Positions 8,495 to 17,371 of a stretch of 42,641 nucleotides of DNA are shown in pieces. Position numbers and translations under genes: made by a program. The stretch lies in assembly GCA_002067315.1 (NCBI GenBank), contig MVRA01000002.1:1-42641 (forward strand), read 5' to 3'. Within the stretch, counting starts at the first letter, position 1. Each line of letters starts with the position of its first letter. Source of the stretch: Methanocella sp. PtaU1.Bin125 (GTDB lineage Archaea > Halobacteriota > Methanocellia > Methanocellales > Methanocellaceae). Below the pieces are notes generated by a model. It was not told the DNA's origin. It worked only from the letters and a program-made list of their open reading frames with translations, and did no database searches.

Positions 8495-8998
8495 ATGATG
8501 GACCGCCCGAAGTTCCTCGTAGACCGCATGCTGGGCCGGCTGGTCGCCTGGCTGCGCATCTTCGACTACGATACGAAAAGTGCCCTCGAGCTGGGCCTCG
8601 ACGGTGACGAGGACGCCGGGCTCGTCGATCTGGCCCGCAGGGAAGGGCGGGTGCTGCTCACCCGGGACCGGGCGCTCGTCGACCGGGCTGTCAGGGCGTG
8701 TGCGGCTGCGGTGCTGATCCAGCCGGACGACGTCAGGGAACAGCTCTGCGAGCTGGTGCGCCACTACCCGCTGGAAACCGTGCCGGTCATGGAACGCTGC
8801 ACCGCCTGCAACGCGCTCCTGCGCAAAGCGGCCGCGGCAGACTCGGAACGCATCCGGCTCGAGGCCCCGTCACACATTGTCAAGGAGGATAAGGAGTTCT
8901 GGGTCTGCGACCGCTGTGGAAAGGTCTACTGGCAGGGCAGCCACTGGCGGAACATTAAAATGATGTCCGACGAGCTGAATCGCTGCCGTCCGAAGTAA
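8495..8998 (+). CDS. Mut7-C RNase-like protein with zinc ribbon
   Basis: A 167-residue protein of the Mut7-C (DUF82) group, a PIN-like RNase domain followed by a zinc ribbon. The N-terminal FLVDRMLGRLVAWLRIFDYDT is diagnostic, with the acidic Asp10. Further acidic positions are in the D36-D41 region and in LTRDRALVDRA (Asp58). The ribbon has Cys pairs ERCTAC (102, 105) and VCDRCG (138, 141). PIN-like folds coordinate metal through these acids and cleave RNA. The physiological RNA target is unknown for archaeal members. Confidence 0.85.
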   Translation: MMDRPKFLVDRMLGRLVAWLRIFDYDTKSALELGLDGDEDAGLVDLARREGRVLLTRDRALVDRAVRACAAAVLIQPDDVREQLCELVRHYPLETVPVMERCTACNALLRKAAAADSERIRLEAPSHIVKEDKEFWVCDRCGKVYWQGSHWRNIKMMSDELNRCRPK

Positions 8999-9162
8999 CT
9001 ATGATAGAAAATTTGTAATCGTTCAGGTGTCTCTTCAACAAATGGCCATGGCCAGCACATGCGCGCGCGAGTGGACGGCCGCTATTCCGCTTGATGAGGA
9101 ACATTTCTTCACGTGCAGGCAATGAAGTGGGCCTTGTTACGGGGGCCTGTCATACTGATCCT

Positions 9163-9275
9163 CGCGACGAGCGCGACGAAACGCAACGGGCGCGACGTTT
9201 CTCGAAGAATGATATCACAACCCGTTATCGTTTAACAGTCGTTGCGCCCGTCGCTTTCGTTGCGGTCGTCGCGGG
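9163..9275. repeat. Imperfect inverted repeat (CGACGAAACGCAACGGGCGCGACG family)
   Basis: CGCGACGA.GCGCGACGAAACGCAACGGGCGCGACG-type words at 9163-9198 are mirrored at 9238-9275 (CGTTGCGCCCGTCGCTTTCGTTGCGG.CGTCGCG). The whole gap 8999-9518 contains no convincing gene; the 99-codon frame across it is explained by this repeat. The remainder holds a CG-dinucleotide run near 9435-9446. Confidence 0.65.
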
Positions 9276-9518
9276 AATCAGTACTGTGCTAAGCCTCCGC
9301 AAAGGCTATTCCGGAAGCCTGAACAGGACTTACACAGAACACCTGAACAGTTACGAAAATTTTTCTGTGTCGGATACAAGATGCGGTTAATCCGCAGAGG
9401 CGGGTGGCGGCAGGCTATGGCGTGCGACATCGCGCGCGCGTGCGCATGCTCCGGCCGGACAAGCGGCGGCGGTGATGCCCGTTTTTCATCGTTGATACCT
9501 GACCAAAACACCTGTCAT

Positions 9519-10028
9519 CTATCGTCTCGTGAGCGACTCCAGCTCCTGGTCGACCCAGGCGCTATTCATATCCAGAAAAGCCTTCAGCTTTTGAAACGCT
9601 TTCAGCCGCTGGCCGGGGTCGAGCCCGTTCAGCATCGCCTTGCCTTTTTTGGTCAGCAGAACGGTCAGGTGGTCGGGATTTACCCGTTCTGCCTCGAGCA
9701 GGGAGGAAATAAAGGCGTTGATGAACGACTCGAAGTCCCGTTCGCTCTCTTCGAGCAGTTTTATGCCAGTTTCGGAGATTCGATATACCCTTCGTGCTCT
9801 CTCTCCGTCTTTTTCTTCCCACGACGAAATGTGACCGTCGGCCTCCAGGCCGTTGAGCAGTTTGTATATGGCCGAGTGGGACGGCTTCCAGTGGCCGCCG
9901 GTGTGCCTTTCGATGTCCTGCATGAGCATATACCCGTGCTTCGGATTGTTCCGCAGCAGCATGAGCACGAAGTAGTTCAAACTTGCTTTCGTGGGATTCT
10001 GAAAGAAGTTGGGTATCGCCACGGACAT
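9519..10028 (-). CDS. PadR-like winged-helix transcription regulator
   Basis: A 169-residue PadR-family regulator. The N-terminal winged helix includes ASLNYFVLMLLRNNPKHGYMLM and GGHWKPSHSAIYKLLNGLEADGHIS, with the wing ARRVYRISETGIKLLEE. A helical C-terminal dimerisation part follows. PadR proteins repress efflux or stress genes and usually autoregulate. The open frame extends upstream to 10346, but the ATG at 10028 starts the conserved domain and lies about 27 nt from a TATA box. A perfect 10+1+10 palindrome lies just upstream. The gene is divergent from the aromatic-pathway operon. Confidence 0.88.
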   Translation of the reverse strand: MSVAIPNFFQNPTKASLNYFVLMLLRNNPKHGYMLMQDIERHTGGHWKPSHSAIYKLLNGLEADGHISSWEEKDGERARRVYRISETGIKLLEESERDFESFINAFISSLLEAERVNPDHLTVLLTKKGKAMLNGLDPGQRLKAFQKLKAFLDMNSAWVDQELESLTRR

Positions 10029-10048
10029 AATACGACATATATATTCCA

Positions 10049-10061
10049 CTATTTTATATTT
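10049..10061 (-). promoter_or_regulatory. TATA box of the padR-like gene
   Basis: AAATATAAAATAG on the minus strand, 21-33 nt before the ATG at 10028; the transcript is probably leaderless. Confidence 0.55.
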
Positions 10062-10068
10062 TGTCAGC

Positions 10069-10089
10069 ACATGTTTTGCCAAAACATGT
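10069..10089. promoter_or_regulatory. Perfect palindrome, candidate PadR operator
   Basis: ACATGTTTTG-C-CAAAACATGT, a 10-bp arm on each side of a single base, lies about 8 nt upstream of the TATA box of the PadR gene. PadR dimers bind this class of dyad (ATGT-N-ACAT), so autoregulation is the simplest reading. Confidence 0.6.
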
Positions 10090-10313
10090 TTATGTAAACT
10101 ACATATGCCCCGATTCCCGGTTATTACCGCATAATCAACGGGGCCGGAGATCGACGGCCACATGGCACGCGTATTTAATTTAACGGCCTTTGCTAACGCC
10201 GATTTGTTTAGTCGCGGTTCGAAACACTGGCGATTGTAAATTACATCAGTCTTCACGCGACCAGCCACGACATGGTTCTCAATTATAACCGATAGATTTA
10301 TTATGTTTAGCGT

Positions 10314-10344
10314 GCTACTGTGTGCCATAGTAGCACACTGTAGC
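10314..10344. promoter_or_regulatory. 31-bp dyad before the ADTH synthase start
   Basis: GCTAC-T-GTGTGC-CATAGTA-GCACAC-T-GTAGC: eleven paired bases on each side with a single T/T mismatch. It falls 19-49 nt before the ATG at 10363, downstream of a TATA-like TTTATTATG at 10298-10306. It therefore covers the expected transcription start and leader and could act as operator or RNA hairpin. The rest of 10090-10313 shows no gene. Confidence 0.6.
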
Positions 10345-10362
10345 AATCAGGTGATATCTGTG

Positions 10363-11157
10363 ATGACAATTGGCAAGCGCATCCGGATGGAGCGCATCAA
10401 GGACCGGAAAAGCGGCAACAGCGTGATCATCCCTCTGGATCACGGGATCTCGGAGGGCCCGATCAACGGTATCGTCGGGCTGGCCGACACGATCGAGAAA
10501 GTCTCGGAAGGCGGAGCGAACGCGGTGCTCCAGCAGAAGGGCATGGTGCCTCACGGGCACCGGGGCTACGGCCGGGACATCGGCCTCATCGTGCACATGA
10601 GCGCCTCCACGAAGCTGGGCCCGGACCCGAACAACAAGGTCATGGTCTGCAGCGTGGAAGAAGCCCTGAAGATGGGCGCGGACGCGGTGAGCGTGCACAT
10701 CAACATCGGCAGCGAGACCGAGAGCCTGCAGCTGCAGGCCCTCAGCCAGACGGCCCGGAGCTGCACCGAGTGGGGGATGCCGCTGCTTGCCATGATGTAC
10801 CCCCGCGGCAAGTCGATCAAGAACCCGCACGACCCCGAAGTGGTGGCGCTCGCCGCCCGGGCCGGGGCCGAGCTTGGGGCGGATATCATCAAGACCAACT
10901 ACACGGGGGACCCCGACTCCTTCAAGACCGTGGTGCACGGCTGCCCGGTGCCGGTCATCATCGCCGGCGGCCCGAAGATGAAGTCCGACCGGGACGTCCT
11001 GGAGACCGTCGAGGGCGCGATGGGTGCCGGGGCAAAAGGGGTCGCTATTGGCAGAAACGTTTTTCAGCACGAATCCCCAACAAAGATCACGAGAGCCATC
11101 GCGAGGATCGTCCACGAGGGATGGACTTCGGCCGACGCTCTTGGTGAGCTAAAATGA
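10363..11157 (+). CDS. 2-amino-3,7-dideoxy-D-threo-hept-6-ulosonate (ADTH) synthase
   Basis: A 264-residue class I aldolase-fold enzyme making ADTH, the first committed compound of the archaeal aromatic route. Catalytic residues are visible at Asp26 (PLDHG), Tyr146 (MMYPRG) and Lys177 (IIKTNYTGD). All three are offset by seven from the Asp33/Tyr153/Lys184 of the Methanocaldococcus enzyme as I recall them. The frame is open from 10303, but the ATG at 10363 has AGGTGAT eight nt before it, matching the 16S tail, and starts at [12 protein letters not shown]. It overlaps the next gene by ATGA, so the two are translationally coupled. Confidence 0.92.
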   Translation: MTIGKRIRMERIKDRKSGNSVIIPLDHGISEGPINGIVGLADTIEKVSEGGANAVLQQKGMVPHGHRGYGRDIGLIVHMSASTKLGPDPNNKVMVCSVEEALKMGADAVSVHINIGSETESLQLQALSQTARSCTEWGMPLLAMMYPRGKSIKNPHDPEVVALAARAGAELGADIIKTNYTGDPDSFKTVVHGCPVPVIIAGGPKMKSDRDVLETVEGAMGAGAKGVAIGRNVFQHESPTKITRAIARIVHEGWTSADALGELK

Positions 11158-12281
11158 GCGATAAAGTGGTCTGGGTCGACGCCGGCGGGCGTACGTGGGG
11201 CGAGGCGAAGGAGAAGGTCACCGCCGCCCTGGAGTCCTGCGCCAACGCCATACTCGTGGCGCCGGAGAACGTAGAGAAAGCCCGCGAGCTGGGCCGGATA
11301 GCCGTGGCATCGACCGGCGGGCAGCCAGACATCGTCTTCGTCGGCATCGGTTCCGAAGGCGACGGCACGGCCGCGCTGCCGAAAAAGCCCGAAGACTCTG
11401 CCGATGTCGCCCGGGCGAAGAAGATGAAAGCGGATGGCGCAACCGTGGCCGGCTATGTCCGGCTCGCGGGGAAGGAGTACGAGCGACTGGCGGCCCGGCT
11501 GGGCGCCGTCTGCGACTACCTGATCATCGAAGGCAAGGACTGGAAAGTGATCCCGCTGGAGAACCTCATCGCGGAGCTCGGCGGCAAAGGGGCGAAGATC
11601 ATCGCGAAGGCGCGCGACATCGACGAGGCGTCCGTCGCCCTCCAGACGCTGGAGAAAGGCGCCGACGGCGTGCTGATCGACGTGGATGACCCTGTCAAGA
11701 TCCGCGAGATCACTCGCGCCATAGCGGCCACGCAGGCGGCGGTCCCGCTGGCCCCCGTGACCGTCACCGCCGTCAAAGACGCCGGCACGGGCGATCGCGT
11801 CTGTATCGACACGTGCTCGCTCATGACGCCGGGCGAGGGGATGCTGATCGGCAACCAGTCCGGCGGGCTGTTCCTGATCCAGTCCGAGGCGGAGGAAAGC
11901 CCGTATGTGGCCAGCCGGCCGTTCCGGGTGAACGCCGGGGCAGTGCACGAGTACGTCCTGGTCGGGGAGAAGACGCGCTACCTGTCCGAATTGGCCAGCG
12001 GCGATCCCGCGCTGGTCGTCGGCAAGTCCGGCGACGCCCGGAAGGCGACCATCGGCCGGGTGAAGATCGAGCGCCGGCCGCTGTTGTACGTCGAGGCGGA
12101 GGCCGGCGGCCGGAAGATATCGGCCATCCTGCAGAACGCCGAGACGATCAAGCTCGTCACCGCCGACGGCGGGTCCATCGCAGTGACGAAGCTCAAGCCC
12201 GGCGACAAGGTACTCGCCCGGCTGGAGGACACCGGCCGGCATTTCGGGATGAAGATCGAGGAGACGATCATCGAAAAATAA
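11154..12281 (+). CDS. 3-dehydroquinate synthase II
   Basis: A 375-residue archaeal type II dehydroquinate synthase that oxidatively deaminates and cyclises ADTH to 3-dehydroquinate, feeding the shikimate pathway. Hallmarks: [12 protein letters not shown] at the N-terminus, [52 protein letters not shown], and [14 protein letters not shown], followed by a C-terminal beta-rich part. Length is in the usual range. It follows ADTH synthase with a 4-nt ATGA overlap, and GGTGAGC precedes the start. The pair makes up the archaeal replacement for DAHP synthase and AroB. Confidence 0.94.
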   Translation: MSDKVVWVDAGGRTWGEAKEKVTAALESCANAILVAPENVEKARELGRIAVASTGGQPDIVFVGIGSEGDGTAALPKKPEDSADVARAKKMKADGATVAGYVRLAGKEYERLAARLGAVCDYLIIEGKDWKVIPLENLIAELGGKGAKIIAKARDIDEASVALQTLEKGADGVLIDVDDPVKIREITRAIAATQAAVPLAPVTVTAVKDAGTGDRVCIDTCSLMTPGEGMLIGNQSGGLFLIQSEAEESPYVASRPFRVNAGAVHEYVLVGEKTRYLSELASGDPALVVGKSGDARKATIGRVKIERRPLLYVEAEAGGRKISAILQNAETIKLVTADGGSIAVTKLKPGDKVLARLEDTGRHFGMKIEETIIEK

Positions 12282-12393
12282 CGGGTCGTACCGCCCGGCC
12301 GCCCCGAGCGCGAGCGCTTTCCCGTCCGCGGACCGGGTGATCTATCCGTATCCTGCCATAAGCCTTATTTTTCTTAGTGCCAATCTATAGGGC

Positions 12394-13353
12394 GTGTCGA
12401 AAAAGAAGGCCCGGGAAATCGAAGAGCGAAAGCGCAAGGATCGCAATAAGGTCCTGACGGTCGTCATCGCGCTGATATCGCTGGTCGTCGCTCTCTTTAT
12501 CGCATATCTCGCCTTTAATGGCGGCCCGGGCAGCGACAGCCGGGTCTGGCACCTGGACAGCGCGGGCCTGTTATCGTTTGACGCCCGGCCGGCCGTGGCT
12601 GTATCCTCTGCCCCGGTAGAATCGACGCAGGACTGGACGCTGGAAGAGGTATCCTATAAGAGCTTCGGGGACGACGTGTACGCGCTCCTGCGGATACCGG
12701 CCAATGTCTCGAAGCCGCCGGTAGTGATCGTCCTCCCGGCTGCCAGCATCAACAAGGAAGCGGACGAGGCCATGGCGAAGGCGCTCTGCTCGTGGGGCTA
12801 CGCGACCCTGACGCTGGACGAGCGGGGCAACAACGGAAAGACGACCGGCCCGGCGGCGATGGACCTCCAGGGCGGATACGACGCGTTCGCCGGCAACGGC
12901 GACCCGGTGCAGTACCGGCAGGTCTACGATGTGCTCCTCGGATACGACTATCTCCGGTCGCGGGCCGGCGTCGACGGCGAGAACGTCGCGGTGCTCGGCG
13001 AGAGCATGGGCGGACGGTTCGCCATTATCGCCACGGCGCTGGAGCCCGGCCTCAAGGCTGCCATCGGGATCAGCACCGGGCCCTACGGCCTGCAGGGGAA
13101 TGACGACGCGTCCGCACGGTTCATCCGGTCGATCGAGCCGGCGAGCTATCTGTCGTCGCTGCCTCCGCGCAAGCTGATCCTGTTCCATTTCACCGAAGAC
13201 TCCGTCATACCCCTGGCCAGCGGCCGGCAGCTCTATGACGCCGCCTTGCAGCCGAAGGCCTGGCACGAGCATAACGGCACGGTACACGGGCTGTACAGCG
13301 ATCTCTATGCGCCTGACCTGCACGAAGAATTGAGGAGCGTGTTCGGCCGATGA
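12394..13353 (+). CDS. Membrane-anchored alpha/beta hydrolase
   Basis: A 319-residue protein with a Lys/Arg-rich N-terminus (residues 1-19), one transmembrane anchor (20-41) and an extracytoplasmic alpha/beta-hydrolase domain. The triad is visible: Ser204 in LGESMGG, Asp269 in FTEDSVIP and His298 in TVHGLYSD. VVIVLPAAS before it resembles the oxyanion strand of dienelactone-hydrolase-like esterases. The substrate is unknown. The GTG start at 12394 gives the basic n-region. The stop overlaps the next gene by 4 nt, so the two are probably made together. Confidence 0.82.
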   Translation: MSKKKAREIEERKRKDRNKVLTVVIALISLVVALFIAYLAFNGGPGSDSRVWHLDSAGLLSFDARPAVAVSSAPVESTQDWTLEEVSYKSFGDDVYALLRIPANVSKPPVVIVLPAASINKEADEAMAKALCSWGYATLTLDERGNNGKTTGPAAMDLQGGYDAFAGNGDPVQYRQVYDVLLGYDYLRSRAGVDGENVAVLGESMGGRFAIIATALEPGLKAAIGISTGPYGLQGNDDASARFIRSIEPASYLSSLPPRKLILFHFTEDSVIPLASGRQLYDAALQPKAWHEHNGTVHGLYSDLYAPDLHEELRSVFGR

Positions 13354-14159
13354 CGTTTGCGACGCCGGATACTTTACGCAGCGCCACGCGCTACCTCGAA
13401 AAGACCCAGCATGCGGACGGCTCCTGGGCCGACGGCGACCCGTTCGTCTGCGCGCGGGGCTGCGCGGCCCTTGCGGCTTACGACGGCGACGAGATGGCTA
13501 AAGTCGCCGGCCGTGACTATCTCGAAAGGCTTCAGGCAGAGGACGGGCATTTCCCCGGCAAATCGGGCATGTACACGGACGCCGCCTGTACGGCGTACGC
13601 ACTGATCGTCCTCAACCGCTTCCACTACTCCAAGGCCAGCCTGCCGGTCAGCCGCGGGCTGCTATGGCTGCTGGAGGCCCAGAACCCGGACGGCTCCTGG
13701 CGCGGCCGCAACGCGAACAAGAACGCGTACACCACGTCGCTCTGCCTGCGGGCGCTGCATACTTTTTACCTGTATGGCCTCGCGAAGTACCGCAAGGGCG
13801 TCGCGCACGTGCTCGAAAAGGTCGGGGCTCCCGGTTTCTTCGACGAGCCGGTCTCTCACGTGTACGCGCCAGTGCTCAATCTCCGCCGCATCGATCAGCT
13901 GCCTGCTGACATCGAAACCAGTTTCCTGGCGTACGCGGAAACGCGTGCCGGCAAGGCTATCGAGGCCGGACAGATCGCCGACGTCGCATACCTCGCCGGG
14001 ACGCTGGGCGCCCCCGGCGAAAGCCGCCTGCGGTCGCGATGTACCGGGTGGCTGCAGGAGGTGCAGAACCCGGACGGCGGCTTCGGCAAAGAAAAAGGGG
14101 CAGTGAGCGATCCTAACTGGACCGCGCTGGTCGTCCTGGCCATGGGCGACCTGCTTTGA
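13350..14159 (+). CDS. Prenyltransferase/squalene-cyclase-like alpha-toroid protein
   Basis: A 269-residue protein built of the alpha/alpha-toroid repeats shared by terpene cyclases and protein prenyltransferases. Q[NH]x[DE]G[SGH][WF] units recur at TQHADGSW, QAEDGHF, QNPDGSW and QNPDGGF, each followed by a helix pair. It is less than half the length of squalene-hopene cyclases and has no DXDD acid motif that I can see, so it is unlikely to be a full cyclase. Such short archaeal members have no proven role. Its ATG overlaps the stop of the membrane hydrolase gene (ATGA), suggesting a functional link at the membrane. Confidence 0.75.
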   Translation: MTFATPDTLRSATRYLEKTQHADGSWADGDPFVCARGCAALAAYDGDEMAKVAGRDYLERLQAEDGHFPGKSGMYTDAACTAYALIVLNRFHYSKASLPVSRGLLWLLEAQNPDGSWRGRNANKNAYTTSLCLRALHTFYLYGLAKYRKGVAHVLEKVGAPGFFDEPVSHVYAPVLNLRRIDQLPADIETSFLAYAETRAGKAIEAGQIADVAYLAGTLGAPGESRLRSRCTGWLQEVQNPDGGFGKEKGAVSDPNWTALVVLAMGDLL

Positions 14160-14321
14160 AGGAAATGGCGTGCTTCGCTGCCTGCACCTACAGTATACCA
14201 ACAGCATACCAGCGCTTGCACCGGCACCTGTGCCAACACCAGATGATATAGTACAGGATATCAGAAGCCTTAATTATCGATCGGCGGTAATGATCACGCG
14301 ATTAAACGACAAGGTGTCCCT

Positions 14322-14819
14322 ATGAAACCCGCCCTGCTGGTCATCGATGTACAGAAAGAATTTTTCAAGATGGGCCCCGAGACTGCCCGATCGCTCGACT
14401 CTGCCATCGAATACATTAACGCGGCCATAGATCTGTTCCGGGCGCGAGGCCTTCCGGTCATCAGCGTCCAGGACAAGGACGTGGAAGCCGGCTGCGTCCC
14501 CGGCGCCGGGGGCTTCGACCTGCCCGACAGCCTGAAGGTTCTCCCGTCCGACCTGCACATCGTCAAGACCTACGGCAACGCGTTCAACAAGACCCCGCTG
14601 GCCGACGCTTTGAGGACGGCGGGCGTGGACACGGTCATCGTCACCGGGTTCTGTGCCGAGTACTGCGTGCTTTCCACTTATGTCGGGGCCCGGGACCACG
14701 ACCTGACGCCTATCCTGCTCCGCAACGCGATCGCCAGCGGCAGGCCGGAAAGCGTCCGGTTCGTCGAGAACGCCTACGACGTCATATCGTACGGGGCATT
14801 GAAAAAGATGCTGCAGTAG
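14322..14819 (+). CDS. Isochorismatase-like cysteine hydrolase
   Basis: A 165-residue member of the isochorismatase/nicotinamidase fold. The Asp-Lys-Cys triad is present: Asp9 (VIDVQKEF), Lys82 (IVKTYGNAF) and Cys115 (GFCAEYCVLST). The cis-peptide region VTGF precedes the Cys. The family hydrolyses C-N or ether bonds in small molecules; the close nicotinamidase metal motif DxHxxxH is not evident, so nicotinamidase is disfavoured. AAGGTG lies seven nt before the ATG. The gene stands alone. Confidence 0.85.
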   Translation: MKPALLVIDVQKEFFKMGPETARSLDSAIEYINAAIDLFRARGLPVISVQDKDVEAGCVPGAGGFDLPDSLKVLPSDLHIVKTYGNAFNKTPLADALRTAGVDTVIVTGFCAEYCVLSTYVGARDHDLTPILLRNAIASGRPESVRFVENAYDVISYGALKKMLQ

Positions 14820-14849
14820 CCTGCTTGCGCAGCGGTCCGCAGGGCGAAG

Positions 14850-14951
14850 TTAAAGGCCGCAGAGACCGCAGAAGGCCGCAGAGTACGCGGTTTCTTTTAG
14901 TAGGGGACACAGGGTGTCTACAAAGGAAACTGCGCTCTCTGCGGCCTTTAA
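14850..14951. repeat. 16-bp perfect inverted repeat (CTCTGCGGCCTTTAA family)
   Basis: TTAAAGGCCGCAGAGA at 14850-14865 pairs with TCTCTGCGGCCTTTAA at 14936-14951; GCAGA(A/G) words are reiterated in the left arm. It lies between convergent genes. The same word set appears at 84-121. Confidence 0.8.
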
Positions 14952-14995
14952 CCATTTCTTGCTTTTTTCTTGTGCATGGCCGGGCAGTGGCCAGG

Positions 14996-15286
14996 TTAGT
15001 CCCAGCTGATGATGTGGTCGCCTCTTTTCATGGGCTGGCCGCATTTGGGGCAGGGGCCGGGGTAAGTCCATACCCGGATCCGGTGAGCGAAGTGCTGGGG
15101 GCAGCGGAGCATGCGGTGCGAGCTTTTCTTGATTGTAAAAGCGCTCTCCGGCTCGATCTCGTACAGCTGCTTGCAGTCCTCGCAAAGGATGGTCTTTCCC
15201 TCGTCGAAGTCGCCCCGGCCGCTCTTGCCGGAGACCATGGCCGTGTAGCCGCAAGTATCGCAATAGTAATTATAAAAATCGACCAT
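14996..15286 (-). CDS. Small multi-Cys zinc-ribbon protein
   Basis: A 96-residue protein with four Cys-pair-like knuckles: YCDTCG, LCEDC, RCPQH and PCPKC, enough for two zinc ribbons. No DNA-binding or catalytic domain is obvious, and no family name is assigned. The ATG at 15286 (MVDFYNYYCDTCGY) is preferred over an in-frame ATG at 15316, because the first Cys pair then follows directly and GGCGGGTAAG lies upstream. The gene is convergent with the isochorismatase-like gene across a repeat. Confidence 0.65.
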   Translation of the reverse strand: MVDFYNYYCDTCGYTAMVSGKSGRGDFDEGKTILCEDCKQLYEIEPESAFTIKKSSHRMLRCPQHFAHRIRVWTYPGPCPKCGQPMKRGDHIISWD

Positions 15287-15488
15287 TTTTCTTACCCGCC
15301 AGAAACGATCAGTCATGTACGGATATAGGCTTTGTGCTACTCCAGGAATACATTATCTCCTTAAACGCCGACTGATTGATCCCGGCGTTTCCCATATAAT
15401 TTTTAAAGCTAATATCGCCAAATGTATTTATTATTTGGTAACATATTCTTTATTAACAGAAAGAATCTAATATCTACTGTAAAGTTTT

Positions 15489-15532
15489 ATGTTTCCATCA
15501 GCTGGTAAATATCTTACCAATGATGGAAACAT
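15489..15532. promoter_or_regulatory. Nested 44-nt dyad upstream of the HEAT-like gene
   Basis: ATGTTTCCATCA (15489-15500) pairs perfectly with TGATGGAAACAT (15521-15532). Inside, TGGTAA (15503-15508) pairs with TTACCA (15514-15519). The structure ends 54 nt before the ATG at 15587. The rest of the AT-rich gap 15287-15586 shows no gene. Confidence 0.7.
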
Positions 15533-15586
15533 GACTGGATAGTATTGAAATCGATGACGACTATCGTTTTCGGGGAAACGAAATAA

Positions 15587-17263
15587 ATGACGGCTCGCAC
15601 GCTTACAGATACGGCTGTAATCGATATGTCGGATAACCCGGTCACTGATGATCAGGCCGCCGATATTGTCGATAATGCAAGCCGTGAAGATCTACAGCCA
15701 CTCATAGAGAATTTTTTCGATATCGCCCTGAAATCTGAGGACCCGGGTGCAGTCGCCAGCGCACTGCGCGTCCTGGGCCCGTACCTTTCGCGCGACCCTG
15801 GCCTGGGGGCTGCCGTGGACACAAGAATGCTGGCACTGATCGATCAGGGACTGGCCGCCGGAACTCCCGCACTGGCGGAAGCGATCGCGAAGTCCGTTTA
15901 CGATCGATCGCGCGAACGCGTTAACGTGGCAATACCGTTCATCCCGGCGCTGTTGTCATTCCTGGATATGGACATGGCGACGATCGGGGCTCCATCCTAT
16001 TATACCTTGATGATTGTGGCCGCCGGGGCGCCAGATGATCTTGGCCCGTTTGTCGGCACGCTGATCGGAAAGCTCGCCGGCCCGGGTATCGCTGCCAGTA
16101 CCTTTGCGGCCCGAATCATTACGGTCCTCGCCCGCAATCGGCCCGAGTACGTGACCGATGCCCGGGACGCCCTGCGACATCTTTGCGAGACTTGTACGGA
16201 GGGGATCTTGAAGACCGAAGCCGCCAAAGCGTATCAGGCGATCGGTGGCAGCCTCCTGCCGGACGGGGATAGCGAAGGTTGCGAACGGGATGAAACGGCA
16301 ATTGTCCGCCCGCATGAAGCAACAGCCAATCCGGCCCCGATAACCCTCTCCGATGTACAGTCTGCAGGTGCCCCCTCCGGCCCGTCGGTCGATAACACGC
16401 GGCTCCTCTCTATCATAGCCCGGCTCTTCCGCATCCGGGGTGAAGCGAGGGCGGCGGAAGCCGGAGACGAGGCGCTCGACGAGATAGCCGGCGATATGTC
16501 AGCGTTCGTACAGTGGGTCGAATCAAAGTTCACGTTAACCGAAGGGTCCTTGAACCTTAAACGGGCCGCGATATCCCCGGAAGAGATCGATGCTATAGCC
16601 AGGCGTAATGCGCCAGCGGACGCTTCAAAGCTGGCCGCAGCACCGGGGCGAGTAACGACACAGGTCCTGCCGGTCGTCGAAACCCCGCTACCGCAACCGG
16701 AAGTGCCGGGCTTGCCAGCCGCTGCCGAAACGCAGCCCCTGGAAACGGAAGCGACGACTAAGGTTAGCGATAATCTATCTGACAGCTCTTTTAACGCGGC
16801 TGAAATCGCCGCTATGCGGGACCTGATGGCGGAGTTCGAGGACAATTTCTCCGTCGTCGCAGGCAGCCTGCTGGAGGACATGGGCATGGGGCATCTCAGA
16901 TCCGGCCGGGTGGGTGAAGACCACAAGATCAGCGCCAAGGAGTTCGTCTCCGCCTTTGATAAGCTCATCAATGAGAACAGGATCGAGACGAAAGCCCATC
17001 TGTCAGACGCGCCTGCATCCGGGTTTGACGCCAAGTCTCTGGTGAGCGAGTTAAAACGCTGTATATCCCTCTCCCAGTCAACGTCTGTCCTGGTACCCGC
17101 CCCGGATGTGCCCGCGAACCCGGTCCCGCCCGTCGAGAAAAAAGCTGTGCCGGAAACAGTATCTCTGTCCGCTCTGGAACAGTCTCCGAAACCCCGGAAA
17201 TATTATACGCGTTCCGGGACAAAAATGTGCGTAAAAATCGAGCCCGGAAACGACAAAAAATAA
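15587..17263 (+). CDS. HEAT-like helical repeat protein
   Basis: A 558-residue acidic protein without signal peptide or membrane segment. Residues 20-225 are helical repeats of HEAT/ARM type (for example VASALRVLGPYLSRDP and ALAEAIAKSVYDRSRERVNVAIPFIPALLSFL). A second helical block lies at about 275-350 and a Pro-rich linker at 360-390. A third helical block at about 405-500 ends in a Pro-rich tail with RKYYTRSGTKMCVKIEPG at the C-terminus. I do not recognise a specific family; a scaffold role is an inference from the fold. It converges with another HEAT-containing gene (17372-18838), which suggests that the two belong together. Confidence 0.6.
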   Translation: MTARTLTDTAVIDMSDNPVTDDQAADIVDNASREDLQPLIENFFDIALKSEDPGAVASALRVLGPYLSRDPGLGAAVDTRMLALIDQGLAAGTPALAEAIAKSVYDRSRERVNVAIPFIPALLSFLDMDMATIGAPSYYTLMIVAAGAPDDLGPFVGTLIGKLAGPGIAASTFAARIITVLARNRPEYVTDARDALRHLCETCTEGILKTEAAKAYQAIGGSLLPDGDSEGCERDETAIVRPHEATANPAPITLSDVQSAGAPSGPSVDNTRLLSIIARLFRIRGEARAAEAGDEALDEIAGDMSAFVQWVESKFTLTEGSLNLKRAAISPEEIDAIARRNAPADASKLAAAPGRVTTQVLPVVETPLPQPEVPGLPAAAETQPLETEATTKVSDNLSDSSFNAAEIAAMRDLMAEFEDNFSVVAGSLLEDMGMGHLRSGRVGEDHKISAKEFVSAFDKLINENRIETKAHLSDAPASGFDAKSLVSELKRCISLSQSTSVLVPAPDVPANPVPPVEKKAVPETVSLSALEQSPKPRKYYTRSGTKMCVKIEPGNDKK

Positions 17264-17371
17264 CTCCGATATCGCCCGTTCGCGCTGGTGACATACAAGC
17301 TTTCTTAGAACGGGCACGGAGGCTTCAGCACCTTGTGTTCAACTCGTGATCTCCGATTTATCACATATCGG

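Noticed and set aside
9091-9390. 99-codon plus-strand frame
   Set aside because: It spans the inverted repeat 9163-9275, has no ribosome binding site or family features, and its hydrophobic stretch comes from the repeat words.
11064-12242. 392-codon minus-strand frame opposite dehydroquinate synthase II
   Set aside because: Antisense shadow of a gene with clear family motifs; composition typical of GC-rich reverse frames.
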